Assembly: GCA_965226155.1 (NCBI GenBank)
Contig: OZ245331.1
Location: 992,001 to 1,056,000 of the forward strand
DNA length: 64,000 bases
Reading direction: 5' to 3'
Source: G965226155 sp965226155
GTDB lineage: Bacteria; Pseudomonadota; Gammaproteobacteria; Eutrophobiales; Eutrophobiaceae
The notes beneath the pieces were generated by a model. It saw only the letters and a list, made by a program, of their open reading frames with translations, ran no database searches and had not been told where the DNA came from. The position numbers and the translations under genes were made by a program. Positions within the stretch are counted from its first letter, which is position 1, and each line of letters begins with the position of its first letter. Below are positions 48,771-57,520 of the stretch, one piece after another.

Positions 48771-49298
48771 TTACAATTCTTCTGGCGTCATCAAGACCTC
48801 AAGTATCGACGCAGGTTTGCGGGTATTTATCGTCGCCGCACTATAGTTCAGTACAGCTAAAGTTGAAGTTGCCATAGATTTTACATATTGGTCGTCGTCT
48901 TTTTTTAATTCTGTGAGGTAACAAAGCAAATCTTCCAGACCAGGATTATGACCAATGAGCAACAAGGTATCTGCGCCATACATATGCTGTTCCAGTACAT
49001 CCAACAGATCAGCCCTTGAGGCGTTATACAAAGCCTCGATCGGTATCACGTCCAATTCCTTCATGCCTAGCTCATTCGCCACCAGGTGTGCTGAATGTAT
49101 CGCCCTATGTGCAGGGGAGCTAATAAACTGATCAGGAATTAGGCCCTGGTCTTTCAGCCATCTTCCCATACGACTAATATCTTTTTCTCCACGAGCAGTC
49201 AACGGCCGGTCAAAGTCTGACGCCACATTTGACTCCCAATCAGCCTTACCATGGCGCATCAAGACTAACCTGTGTTGTTTTTGATCAGTACCTTGCAT
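48771..49298 (-). CDS. sixA: Phosphohistidine phosphatase SixA family
   Basis: The 175-residue histidine phosphatase has the catalytic motif LVLMRHGKADW (RHG) near the N-terminus, SSPAHRAIHSA, and the second His in LLIGHNPGLEDLL. I chose ATG 49298 over a longer frame that adds 13 poorly matching residues. SixA dephosphorylates histidine phosphotransfer proteins such as ArcB or NPr. It is convergent with the methyltransferase. Confidence 0.9.
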   Translation of the reverse strand: MQGTDQKQHRLVLMRHGKADWESNVASDFDRPLTARGEKDISRMGRWLKDQGLIPDQFISSPAHRAIHSAHLVANELGMKELDVIPIEALYNASRADLLDVLEQHMYGADTLLLIGHNPGLEDLLCYLTELKKDDDQYVKSMATSTLAVLNYSAATINTRKPASILEVLMTPEEL

Positions 49299-49493
49299 AT
49301 AAAAAGTAATACATTCGAAGTATATAAATTGTGACAACCATTACAGACGAATCCTACATCGCAATCGATATAGTGAAAAGCCCCGATATTTTTAGACTTA
49401 ATATGTCCCCTTTTTGAGGTATGTTCCATTTATGATCATGAATCGTTACTATTCATGTGCGGTTTAAAAATGGAAATTAAAGGAGATTCAAAT

Positions 49494-49760
49494 ATGGATA
49501 TTTTAAGGAAAATGTTAGTCGTATCGTTATTCTGTTTAACCTTCCAAGGATTTGCAGCTGGCACGATAGATATCAATACAGCCGATAAAGAAACATTGAT
49601 GGCCGTTAAAGGTGTTGTTGAAAAACGTGCAGACGCAATCATTGCATTTCGTGAAGAAAATGGTACGTTCAAGTCTGTTGAACAATTACTGCAGATTGAT
49701 GGAATCGGCCTTTCCACACTCGAAAATAACCAGGAGTTATTAACGATAGGACAAAAGTAA
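49494..49760 (+). CDS. ComEA-like helix-hairpin-helix protein, exported
   Basis: The 88-residue protein has a signal peptide (MDILRKMLVVSLFCLTFQGFA, cut near residue 22) and a ComEA-type double helix-hairpin-helix domain that starts DINTADKETLMAVKGV. The first hairpin reads KGVVEK where GIGxK is usual, while the second (DGIGLST) is normal. ComEA proteins bind incoming DNA in transformation; short forms like this are common and may have other roles. A good Shine-Dalgarno (AGGAGA) supports ATG 49494, and a terminator follows. Confidence 0.88.
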   Translation: MDILRKMLVVSLFCLTFQGFAAGTIDINTADKETLMAVKGVVEKRADAIIAFREENGTFKSVEQLLQIDGIGLSTLENNQELLTIGQK

Positions 49761-49782
49761 CTGATTATTAAAGTCCTCCGAT

Positions 49783-49816
49783 AACGGGCCTTGAATGATA
49801 TTCCGGCCCGTTTTTT
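49783..49816 (+). terminator. Rho-independent terminator after the ComEA-like gene
   Basis: AACGGGCC and GGCCCGTT pair as an 8-bp GC-rich stem with a 14-base loop, followed by a T run. It separates the ComEA-like gene from leuS. Confidence 0.88.
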
Positions 49817-49903
49817 ATGCTTCATTCCACGCTGACCTGTTCGTCACAATCACCCTGCTGTATGCTTGCATGCTGAAAATTTACACCTTACGGCAGTTGA
49901 TTC

Positions 49904-52492
49904 ATGGAAAATCACTACGATCCAATATCTATAGACACTGAGGTGCAAAAACGCTGGCGCGAGACTGGGGCGTTGTCTGTTACCGAGGATCCAGACCGTG
50001 AAAAGTTTTATTGCCTGTGTATGTTCCCGTATCCCAGCGGCAAACTGCACATGGGCCATGTCCGCAACTACACTATTGGTGATGTCATATCCCGTTACCA
50101 GCGCATGCGAGGGAAAAACGTACTGCAACCTATGGGATGGGACGCATTTGGGTTGCCTGCCGAAAATGCTGCCATGGCAAATAATGTCCCGCCCGCCCGC
50201 TGGACATATAACAATATCGCCTACATGAAAAAACAACTCGAGGCGCTGGGTCTTGCAATAGACTGGGACCGAGAGTTGGCCACATGTGACCCAAGCTACT
50301 ACAAGTGGAACCAGTGGCTTTTTCTGCGCATGTTGGAAAAAGGACTAGTCTACAAAACAAAAGGCGTTGTGAACTGGGACCCGATAGACCAAACCGTTCT
50401 CGCTAATGAACAGATTATTGATGGTAAGGGCTGGCGTACTGGGGCGGTTGTAGAAAAACGTGAGATCCCCATGTATTACATGCGCATTACAAGCTATGCA
50501 GATGAATTACTATCTGATCTAGACCAATTATCGGGTTGGCCAGAGCGAGTCAAGACCATGCAGGCCAACTGGATAGGCAAGAGCGCCGGCGTAGAAATCA
50601 GTTTTCCATACGCAGACGGGAGCGGGAAGCTTCAGGTATTTACCACACGCGCTGACACCTTGTTTGGCGCAACTTATGTCGCCATCGCTGCAGAACATCC
50701 TCTCGCTCAAAAAGCAGCAAAAAACAATTCTGAATTAACAGCGTTTCTAAAAGAGTGTCGCCAAGGTGCAGTCATGGAGGTGGAACTCGCAACGCTAGAT
50801 AAAAAGGGAATGGATATCGGATTTTCTGTTCTTCATCCAATAACAGGTGAGCAACTTCCTATCTGGGTCGCCAATTATATTCTCATGGAATACGGTGAAG
50901 GTGCAGTGATGGCCGTACCGGCACATGATCAGCGAGATTTTGAATTTGCAACACACTATCAGCTGCCCATCCGTTATGTAATCAACCCAAAAAATACAGA
51001 TGAACAAGCTCCCACCGATCAAGCCTATACCGAACATGGGGTCACAACCAATTCTGGATCGATGTCAGGATTAAATTTTGACGATGCCGTTAATGCTATT
51101 GCATCGACATTGAAAGATAAGGGTCTAGGACAAAAACGTATTCAGTATCGACTTCGCGACTGGGGAATATCCAGACAACGATATTGGGGATGCCCAATCC
51201 CAATTATCCATTGTGATGATTGCGGAGACGTTGCGGTCCCTGATGAACAATTACCCGTTGTTCTGCCTGAGGATCTGGTTCCGGACGGTTCTGGAAACCC
51301 ACTGATAAAAAATTCGGACTTCTATCAATGTAATTGCCCTGTGTGCGGCAAAGCCTCCAAAAGAGAAACCGATACCATGGATACCTTTGTGGATTCATCT
51401 TGGTACTACCTTCGTTATGCTTGTACGGATCAACAACATCACATGACAGATGATAGGACTTCCTACTGGATGCCGGTTGACCAATATATCGGTGGGATTG
51501 AACACGCTATTCTACATTTGCTGTATTCCCGCTTCTGGACCAAGATCATGCGTGACCTTGACTTGTTGAAAATCGATGAACCTTTCGACAACCTACTAAC
51601 ACAGGGCATGGTTTTAAACGAAATCTTTTATCGAAAAAATGATTCAGGACGAATTGAGTATTTCAATCCTACCGACATCGATATTCTCAACAATGACCAA
51701 GGGCAGCGTGGCGGTGCTGTGCTGAAAGCCGATGGACTGGCTGTCGAATCAGATGGCATGGGCACCATGTCTAAATCAAAAAATAATGGTGTAGATCCGC
51801 AATCTATCATAAGCAAATACGGTGCTGATACAGTCAGACTTTTCATGATGTTTACGTCACCTCCAGAACAAACCTTGGAGTGGTCCGACTCTGGCGTAGA
51901 AGGCGCATTCCGTTTTTTAAAGAAACTATGGAGATTCTATTCTGACAATACAGTCAGCGGCGATTTGCCTGATTGTATTAGCAAGAATTTTACGGATAAG
52001 CAGCTAGCAGTTCGACGTAAAATCCATGAAACGATAGTAAAGGTAAGTGACGATATTGGTCGCCGTAATACATTCAATACAGCAATAGCTGCAGTGATGG
52101 AATTAATCAATGCCTTGTCTAGGGCCGAGGATACTTCTAATAACGGGAAGTCAATCATGCGGGAAGGACAAAATACTGTCGTTCTATTATTGTCACCTAT
52201 CGTTCCGCATATCACTCAAGTAATTTGGGAAGGGCTCGGGCACACTGACTTGATAATGGATGCAAAATGGCCTGAAGCCGATGCAGATGCCCTGCAACGA
52301 GATGAGATCGAATTGATCGTGCAAGTCAACGGTAAACTTAGGGGCAAAATTAATGTCCCGGTTGAGTTTGACGAAGAGCGCATTAAGTCGGAGGCGTTGG
52401 CTAATGAAAATGTTAGCCAGTTTATTGGTGATAAGACGATCAAAAAAACCATCGTTGTCCCTGGACGTCTGGTCAATATCGTGATTTCCTGA
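49904..52492 (+). CDS. leuS: Leucyl-tRNA synthetase
   Basis: This class I synthetase charges tRNA-Leu. The 862-residue protein has the HIGH motif (PSGKLHMGHVRNY), a CP1 editing domain (TTRADTLFGATYVAIA), and KMSKS as GTMSKSKNNGVD, with normal length. It starts the block leuS-lptE-holA-proA-nadD-rsfS-rlmH-maf, all on the plus strand with short gaps or overlaps. Confidence 0.97.
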   Translation: MENHYDPISIDTEVQKRWRETGALSVTEDPDREKFYCLCMFPYPSGKLHMGHVRNYTIGDVISRYQRMRGKNVLQPMGWDAFGLPAENAAMANNVPPARWTYNNIAYMKKQLEALGLAIDWDRELATCDPSYYKWNQWLFLRMLEKGLVYKTKGVVNWDPIDQTVLANEQIIDGKGWRTGAVVEKREIPMYYMRITSYADELLSDLDQLSGWPERVKTMQANWIGKSAGVEISFPYADGSGKLQVFTTRADTLFGATYVAIAAEHPLAQKAAKNNSELTAFLKECRQGAVMEVELATLDKKGMDIGFSVLHPITGEQLPIWVANYILMEYGEGAVMAVPAHDQRDFEFATHYQLPIRYVINPKNTDEQAPTDQAYTEHGVTTNSGSMSGLNFDDAVNAIASTLKDKGLGQKRIQYRLRDWGISRQRYWGCPIPIIHCDDCGDVAVPDEQLPVVLPEDLVPDGSGNPLIKNSDFYQCNCPVCGKASKRETDTMDTFVDSSWYYLRYACTDQQHHMTDDRTSYWMPVDQYIGGIEHAILHLLYSRFWTKIMRDLDLLKIDEPFDNLLTQGMVLNEIFYRKNDSGRIEYFNPTDIDILNNDQGQRGGAVLKADGLAVESDGMGTMSKSKNNGVDPQSIISKYGADTVRLFMMFTSPPEQTLEWSDSGVEGAFRFLKKLWRFYSDNTVSGDLPDCISKNFTDKQLAVRRKIHETIVKVSDDIGRRNTFNTAIAAVMELINALSRAEDTSNNGKSIMREGQNTVVLLLSPIVPHITQVIWEGLGHTDLIMDAKWPEADADALQRDEIELIVQVNGKLRGKINVPVEFDEERIKSEALANENVSQFIGDKTIKKTIVVPGRLVNIVIS

Positions 52493-52590
52493 CTTAAGTG
52501 CGCATTATTGTGCTGGGGATTCTCGGCCAACTCGTTTATTATGTCTTTATTGTTAGCTGAATAAACACACTTTTCGGTAAAGCCCATTTG

Positions 52591-53085
52591 ATGAAATCAA
52601 TATTATTTTTACTTCTCTTGTTACCCGTTATTACTGCATGTGGATTCCACTTACGCGGATCACAGACTGATGCTGGCAGTGAAATTGAACAACTCTACCT
52701 GCAAACGGCCGGAGCAACCGGAATAGCAGATGAGGTCAGATCACAATTGCAAGCTTCGGAAACAACCATTTTAAATTCAAGTGAAGGGGCAGAGTTGACC
52801 TTGAACCTGGCCAATCAATCGCTGGCTAAAACCGTTCTGAGCGTCTCTTCTGTAACTGGGAAAGTCGAGGGGTTTCAGCTAACCTTGTCGGTATTGCTGA
52901 GCGTATTCGATGCGGAGAAAAATGAACTTATTTCTAACCAGACAATACGCGTAACACGTGACTATACCTTTGATGAAAATGCCGTGCTTGGGACAGTGAA
53001 TGAAGAAAAAGCATTAACTGAAGAATTAACACGGCAAGCTGCTACGCAAATCATTCGGCGCCTGAATGCAGTAACCCGCGATTAG
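52591..53085 (+). CDS. lptE: LPS-assembly lipoprotein LptE
   Basis: The 164-residue lipoprotein has a signal peptide with lipobox VITAC and then GFHLRG, the family hallmark. LptE plugs the LptD barrel that inserts LPS in the outer membrane, so the organism has an LPS-bearing outer membrane. ATG 52591 is preferred to the TTG one codon upstream. holA follows after 10 bases. Confidence 0.94.
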   Translation: MKSILFLLLLLPVITACGFHLRGSQTDAGSEIEQLYLQTAGATGIADEVRSQLQASETTILNSSEGAELTLNLANQSLAKTVLSVSSVTGKVEGFQLTLSVLLSVFDAEKNELISNQTIRVTRDYTFDENAVLGTVNEEKALTEELTRQAATQIIRRLNAVTRD

Positions 53086-53095
53086 TTCCCTAGGC

Positions 53096-54130
53096 ATGCG
53101 CCTTCGTATTGACCAGTTACCCAACCACCTCAACCGTCCAGAGCTCGCGCCCATATATTGCCTGACCGGCGATGAACCGTTACAACTGCTGGAAAGCGCA
53201 GACGCAATTCGCCAACGTGCGCGCGATCTTGGTGCTGAAGACAGGACAGTATTAAATGTTGATAGTAGCTTCGACTGGGGAGAATTATCCAGAGAATCCG
53301 CAAACCTATCACTATTCTCCGAGACGCGACTGATTGAATTGCGTCTTGGTGCATCTAAACCAGGCAAAAAGGGAAGCGATGCGTTTATTAAATATACCGA
53401 ATCACCAGCATGTGAAAATAATATCCTGATCATCACCACTGATAAGCTTGATAAACAGGCCCAGCAAACTAAATGGTTCAAGACACTAGAACGAACGGGC
53501 GTGATAATTCAGATCTGGCCTATTGAACCAGCCCGGTTACCCAGCTGGATTATGCGGCGTTGTAAAAAAATGCAGAAAACTATAGATCGTGATGCTGCTG
53601 AGTTTATAGCCCATCGCACCGAAGGCAACCTTCTGGCTTGTAACCAGGAACTAGAGAAACTTGCTCTGTTAGTAAAAAAGGACGCTATTACGCTCGATGA
53701 CACCCTCGAGGCAGTGATCGATAGTACCCGATATGATGTCTTTACGCTGATTGAACAAGCATTCATGGGCAGTACTCGCCGAATCAGTGAGATGCTTCGT
53801 GGCTTGCAACAGGAAGGAACTGCGCCCATCAGTCTGATGGGCGCGATCATGTGGGAGTATCGCAGGATTTGTTCCATTGTCGCTGACATTTCTGAGGGCA
53901 TACCAAAGGAAAAATCGTTTGCTGCACACAGGGTATGGAACCAGAGACAGGCAGCCATCAATACCGTCATCAATCGGTACAACCAGGATACAATCAACCG
54001 AATTCTTGCCCATGCCACTACCATAGATAGGTCGCTAAAGGGTGCAACAAAGCAAAATGCCTGGGAGTTAATTGAAATTTTCCTATTTGAAATAGCTGGC
54101 ATCAAGTTACAATCTTCAGCATGGGAATAA
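53096..54130 (+). CDS. holA: DNA polymerase III delta subunit
   Basis: This clamp-loader subunit has 344 residues, normal for HolA. The AAA-like N-terminal domain starts APIYCLTGDEPLQLLES, followed by the lid region (FIAHRTEGNLLACNQELEKLAL) and the C-terminal collar domain. It lies 10 bases after lptE in the conserved gammaproteobacterial order. Confidence 0.95.
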   Translation: MRLRIDQLPNHLNRPELAPIYCLTGDEPLQLLESADAIRQRARDLGAEDRTVLNVDSSFDWGELSRESANLSLFSETRLIELRLGASKPGKKGSDAFIKYTESPACENNILIITTDKLDKQAQQTKWFKTLERTGVIIQIWPIEPARLPSWIMRRCKKMQKTIDRDAAEFIAHRTEGNLLACNQELEKLALLVKKDAITLDDTLEAVIDSTRYDVFTLIEQAFMGSTRRISEMLRGLQQEGTAPISLMGAIMWEYRRICSIVADISEGIPKEKSFAAHRVWNQRQAAINTVINRYNQDTINRILAHATTIDRSLKGATKQNAWELIEIFLFEIAGIKLQSSAWE

Positions 54131-54167
54131 CTTTACAGTATGAAATGATTAGAAACGGATACCTGAA

Positions 54168-55424
54168 ATGAATATCGGGCAATATATACAGACTATTGGA
54201 GAGCGTGCTAGGTCAGCATCGCGGCTAATGGCACATGCCGACACCGCGGTAAAAAACCAGGCATTGAATCTCATCGCCCAGAACATCCTCAAGAAAGCAG
54301 ATCTTTTGATCAAGGAAAACGCGAAAGATATATCCGCAGCTAAGGACGCCGGACTTGAATCTGCATTACTGGATAGACTGGAGCTAACGCCGGCTGGTGT
54401 CAAAGCGATGGCAGACGGGTTAATCGAGATTGCTGCACTGCCTGATCTTGTGGGAGAGATAACTGATTTGCGTTATCGTCCCAGCGGGATCCAGGTCGGG
54501 AAAATGCGTGTCCCCTTAGGTGTCATCGGTATCATCTATGAATCGAGACCTAACGTCACTGTTGACGCAGGATGTTTGTGCCTGAAATCCGGTAATGCGG
54601 CAATACTGCGAGGCGGCTCTGAAGCGATTCATTCCAACCAGGCAATTGCCCAGTGTATACGCGATGGATTGAAATCAGTGGAGCTACCAGAAGATGCGGT
54701 ACAGGTAATTGAAATAACCGACCGTGAGGCAGTCAGTGAATTATTGTGCCTACCTGAATTCGTCGACGTGATTATTCCTAGAGGCGGCAAGGGTTTGATT
54801 CAACGTGTCAGCGAAGAGGCACAAATGCCAGTTATCAAACACCTGGATGGAATTTGCCATGTATACATAGATGATGAAGCAGATATCGATAAAGGTGTTG
54901 CTATCGCCTATAACGCAAAAACTCATCGATATGGTGTATGTAACGCCATGGAGTGTTTGCTGGTAGCGGAATCAATCGCGGAAACTGTATTGCAACGATT
55001 GTCACCCATGTATGAAGAAGCGGGTGTTGAGATTCGTGGCTGTGACAGATCTAAACAGATCCTCCCTAATATTAACGCGGCCACAGATGAAGACTACGGC
55101 ACAGAGTATCTTGCACCTGTACTTTCTCTAAAAGTCGTAAACGATGTAAACGAAGCCATAGACCATATTGGCAAATTCGGATCGAAACATACTGACTCAA
55201 TAGTTACGGAAAATATCAGTACAGCTCGCCAATTTTTAGCTGAGGTCGACTCGAGTTCAGTAATGGTAAATGCCTCTACTCGGTTTGCGGATGGATTTGA
55301 GTACGGCCTAGGCGCAGAGATTGGTATCAGCACCGACAAATTTCATGTTCGTGGACCTGTTGGCCTTGAAGGACTCACATCACAGAAATTTATCGTTTTC
55401 GGTGATGGACAAATCAGAAAGTAA
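54168..55424 (+). CDS. proA: Glutamate-5-semialdehyde dehydrogenase
   Basis: It reduces gamma-glutamyl phosphate in proline synthesis. The 418-residue protein has the aldehyde dehydrogenase fold with the catalytic Cys in HRYGVCNAMECLL, VPLGVIGIIYESRPNVTVDA and GLGAEIGISTDKFHVRGPVGLEGL. proA between holA and nadD occurs in Pseudomonas-like gammaproteobacteria. proB is not adjacent. Confidence 0.96.
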   Translation: MNIGQYIQTIGERARSASRLMAHADTAVKNQALNLIAQNILKKADLLIKENAKDISAAKDAGLESALLDRLELTPAGVKAMADGLIEIAALPDLVGEITDLRYRPSGIQVGKMRVPLGVIGIIYESRPNVTVDAGCLCLKSGNAAILRGGSEAIHSNQAIAQCIRDGLKSVELPEDAVQVIEITDREAVSELLCLPEFVDVIIPRGGKGLIQRVSEEAQMPVIKHLDGICHVYIDDEADIDKGVAIAYNAKTHRYGVCNAMECLLVAESIAETVLQRLSPMYEEAGVEIRGCDRSKQILPNINAATDEDYGTEYLAPVLSLKVVNDVNEAIDHIGKFGSKHTDSIVTENISTARQFLAEVDSSSVMVNASTRFADGFEYGLGAEIGISTDKFHVRGPVGLEGLTSQKFIVFGDGQIRK

Positions 55425-55439
55425 AATTACACTTTACTG

Positions 55440-56087
55440 ATGACCAAGCCTGTAGGAATATTGGGTGGAACGTTTGACCCTATCCATCACGGTCATCTAC
55501 GCCTTGCCATAGAATGTCTCCACGCAGCGGACCTGGCTGAAATTCGGTTAATACCGGTTAACTCGCCTCCGCATCGTGTAACTGTATCTGCATCTGCCAC
55601 GCAACGTATGGACATGCTTAATCTGGCGACAAATACGGTAGACGAATTAACCGCTTATGATATAGAAATAACCAGAGGAGGCGTTTCGTATACAGTGGAA
55701 ACTGTGCAAGCCCTTCGAGAACATTATGGGGACACGCCTATTTGCCTGATCATGGGCATTGATGCATTTAATAGCTTTGATCAATGGGAACAATGGGAAT
55801 TGATTTTGGACTATGTCCATATTATCGTTGCAGACAGGCCTCATACTGAATCAACAATAACTAATAACGGCGTTGCATCACTCTATTCATCAAAATCAGA
55901 AAGACATCCAACTGACCTACAACAATCGCCAGCAGGACGAATATTAATGGTTAATATCCCTATGCTTTCCATTTCATCAACCTACATTCGTCATCAGTTT
56001 GCGATCGGACAGATCCCTCATTCTCTAATACCTGAAAACGTCCTCGCATACATAACTAAAGAAGGGTTATATACCAATACAACATGA
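55440..56087 (+). CDS. nadD: Nicotinate-nucleotide adenylyltransferase
   Basis: It adenylates nicotinate mononucleotide for NAD synthesis. The 215-residue protein has the nucleotidyltransferase start GILGGTFDPIHHGHLRLA (HxGH motif) and the ISSTYIRHQ motif near the C-terminus. Its stop overlaps the rsfS ATG (ATGA), a conserved coupling. Confidence 0.95.
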   Translation: MTKPVGILGGTFDPIHHGHLRLAIECLHAADLAEIRLIPVNSPPHRVTVSASATQRMDMLNLATNTVDELTAYDIEITRGGVSYTVETVQALREHYGDTPICLIMGIDAFNSFDQWEQWELILDYVHIIVADRPHTESTITNNGVASLYSSKSERHPTDLQQSPAGRILMVNIPMLSISSTYIRHQFAIGQIPHSLIPENVLAYITKEGLYTNTT

Positions 56088-56431
56088 CAGTGAAAAAAAT
56101 CATACGGCTGCTAACTACCTCGCTGGATAATCTGAAAGCAACAGATACTAGAATACTGGACGTACACAAGCTTACGACAATCGCGGAATGCATGATTATA
56201 GTCAGTGGTCGATCCAATCGCCAGGTCAGGGCGCTTGCAAACAATCTCGTCGAAACAGCAAAGGACAATAACCTCACCCTACTGGGCATAGAAGGGATGA
56301 AAGAAGGCGAATGGGTATTGGTAGACCTAGGTGATGTAATCGTACATATCATGCAACCAGCAACTCGCGAATACTATCAACTGGAAAAGTTGTGGTCGCA
56401 GGATGATATGCAGATGTCAGTATCACCTTAA
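56084..56431 (+). CDS. rsfS: Ribosomal silencing factor RsfS
   Basis: This 115-residue protein of the RsfS/Iojap family binds ribosomal protein L14 and blocks subunit joining in poor growth. Motifs are TTIAECMIIVSGRSNRQVRAL and EGMKEGEWVLVDLGDVIVHIM. The N-terminus overlaps nadD and rlmH starts 2 bases after its stop. Confidence 0.95.
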   Translation: MTVKKIIRLLTTSLDNLKATDTRILDVHKLTTIAECMIIVSGRSNRQVRALANNLVETAKDNNLTLLGIEGMKEGEWVLVDLGDVIVHIMQPATREYYQLEKLWSQDDMQMSVSP

Positions 56432-56433
56432 GG

Positions 56434-56904
56434 ATGCACGTCACCATAACCGCTATTAGCAATCGCTTGCCTAAATGGATCAGTACCGGACTGAAAGACT
56501 ATATCAAACGATTTCCGCCCGACATTAACCTCAATATAAAAGAAATATCACCGGCAAGACGAACTAAAAACAACAGCACAGACCGTATATTGCAGGGAGA
56601 GGCCGCAAAGATACGCTCTATCATCACCCGCGATCATCACGTAATCGCACTGGACGAAAAAGGCACACGCCGAACTACGGCACGGCTATCACAGCAGTTG
56701 CAAGATTGGAAGCACGAACGCAAAAACATCCTATTCATTATAGGTGGGCCAGATGGTTTGGATGAATCTCTTAAACAGGATGACCTCGAAATGTGGTCAC
56801 TGTCAGATTTTACCTTACCTCATGCCATAACCAGGCTATTATTGGTTGAACAGCTTTACCGTGCCTCATGCATACTCAGAAACCATCCTTACCATAGAGA
56901 ATAA
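56434..56904 (+). CDS. rlmH: 23S rRNA m3-pseudouridine 1915 methyltransferase
   Basis: This SPOUT-family methyltransferase acts on the 23S rRNA of assembled ribosomes. The 156-residue protein has the usual ALDEKGTRRTTARLSQQL and the knot with FIIGGPDGLDESL and LTLPHAITRLLLVEQLYRA, ending in HPYHRE. It has normal length and is in the standard place after rsfS. Confidence 0.95.
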   Translation: MHVTITAISNRLPKWISTGLKDYIKRFPPDINLNIKEISPARRTKNNSTDRILQGEAAKIRSIITRDHHVIALDEKGTRRTTARLSQQLQDWKHERKNILFIIGGPDGLDESLKQDDLEMWSLSDFTLPHAITRLLLVEQLYRASCILRNHPYHRE

Positions 56905-56939
56905 GAATACACTCATCGTTATAGTGACATCGCATTACT

Positions 56940-57509
56940 ATGATCTACCTCGCTTCCAAATCCCCACGACGCAGCCAATTGCTAAGTCGGCTCGGTATTA
57001 GTTTTGACGTAATCGATGCAAATGTGGATGAGCAATGGGGCCAGCTTGAACCCGCAACTGACTATGTCCAGCGCATCGCATTATTAAAAGCCAAGACTGC
57101 CACACACATGGTAAATGATATCCGACCAGTTCTTGCTGCAGACACGATAGTCGTGCTTGACGGTTTGATACTGGGCAAACCTGTAGACAAAAAAGACAGC
57201 TTGGATATGTTGAAAGCACTGTCTGGTAGAGATCATCAGGTCTATACCGCTGTCGCGTTAGTTCAATCTACCGAACAAATTTTGATCAGCCAAAATCTGG
57301 TCGGTTTCAGACAATTAACCTCTGAGGATTGCGAAAGTTATTGTGATAGCGGCGAAGCAAGTGACAAGGCTGGAGGCTACGGCATTCAAAGTCTAGCCGC
57401 CTGCTTTCTCACCAGGCTAGAGGGAAGTTATTCTTCGGTGATGGGTCTGCCGCTACACGACACGTCAAAAATGTTATCGCAATCCGGCATCACGACAACG
57501 ACTCTCTAA
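56940..57509 (+). CDS. maf: Maf family nucleotide pyrophosphatase
   Basis: This house-cleaning dTTP/UTP (YhdE-type) pyrophosphatase has 189 residues. Motifs are LASKSPRRSQLLSRLG at the start, ADTIVVLDGLILGKP (catalytic Asp) and GEASDKAGGYGIQ. It ends the leuS block and is convergent with hppA, with only 11 bases between the stops and no terminator hairpin seen there. RNase G, often next, is absent. Confidence 0.93.
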   Translation: MIYLASKSPRRSQLLSRLGISFDVIDANVDEQWGQLEPATDYVQRIALLKAKTATHMVNDIRPVLAADTIVVLDGLILGKPVDKKDSLDMLKALSGRDHQVYTAVALVQSTEQILISQNLVGFRQLTSEDCESYCDSGEASDKAGGYGIQSLAACFLTRLEGSYSSVMGLPLHDTSKMLSQSGITTTTL

Positions 57510-57520
57510 CATTCGTTCTC

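Noticed and set aside
52590..54105. ORFs of up to 198 codons on the strand opposite lptE and holA
   Set aside because: They overlap intact, recognisable genes fully and show no domain signatures.
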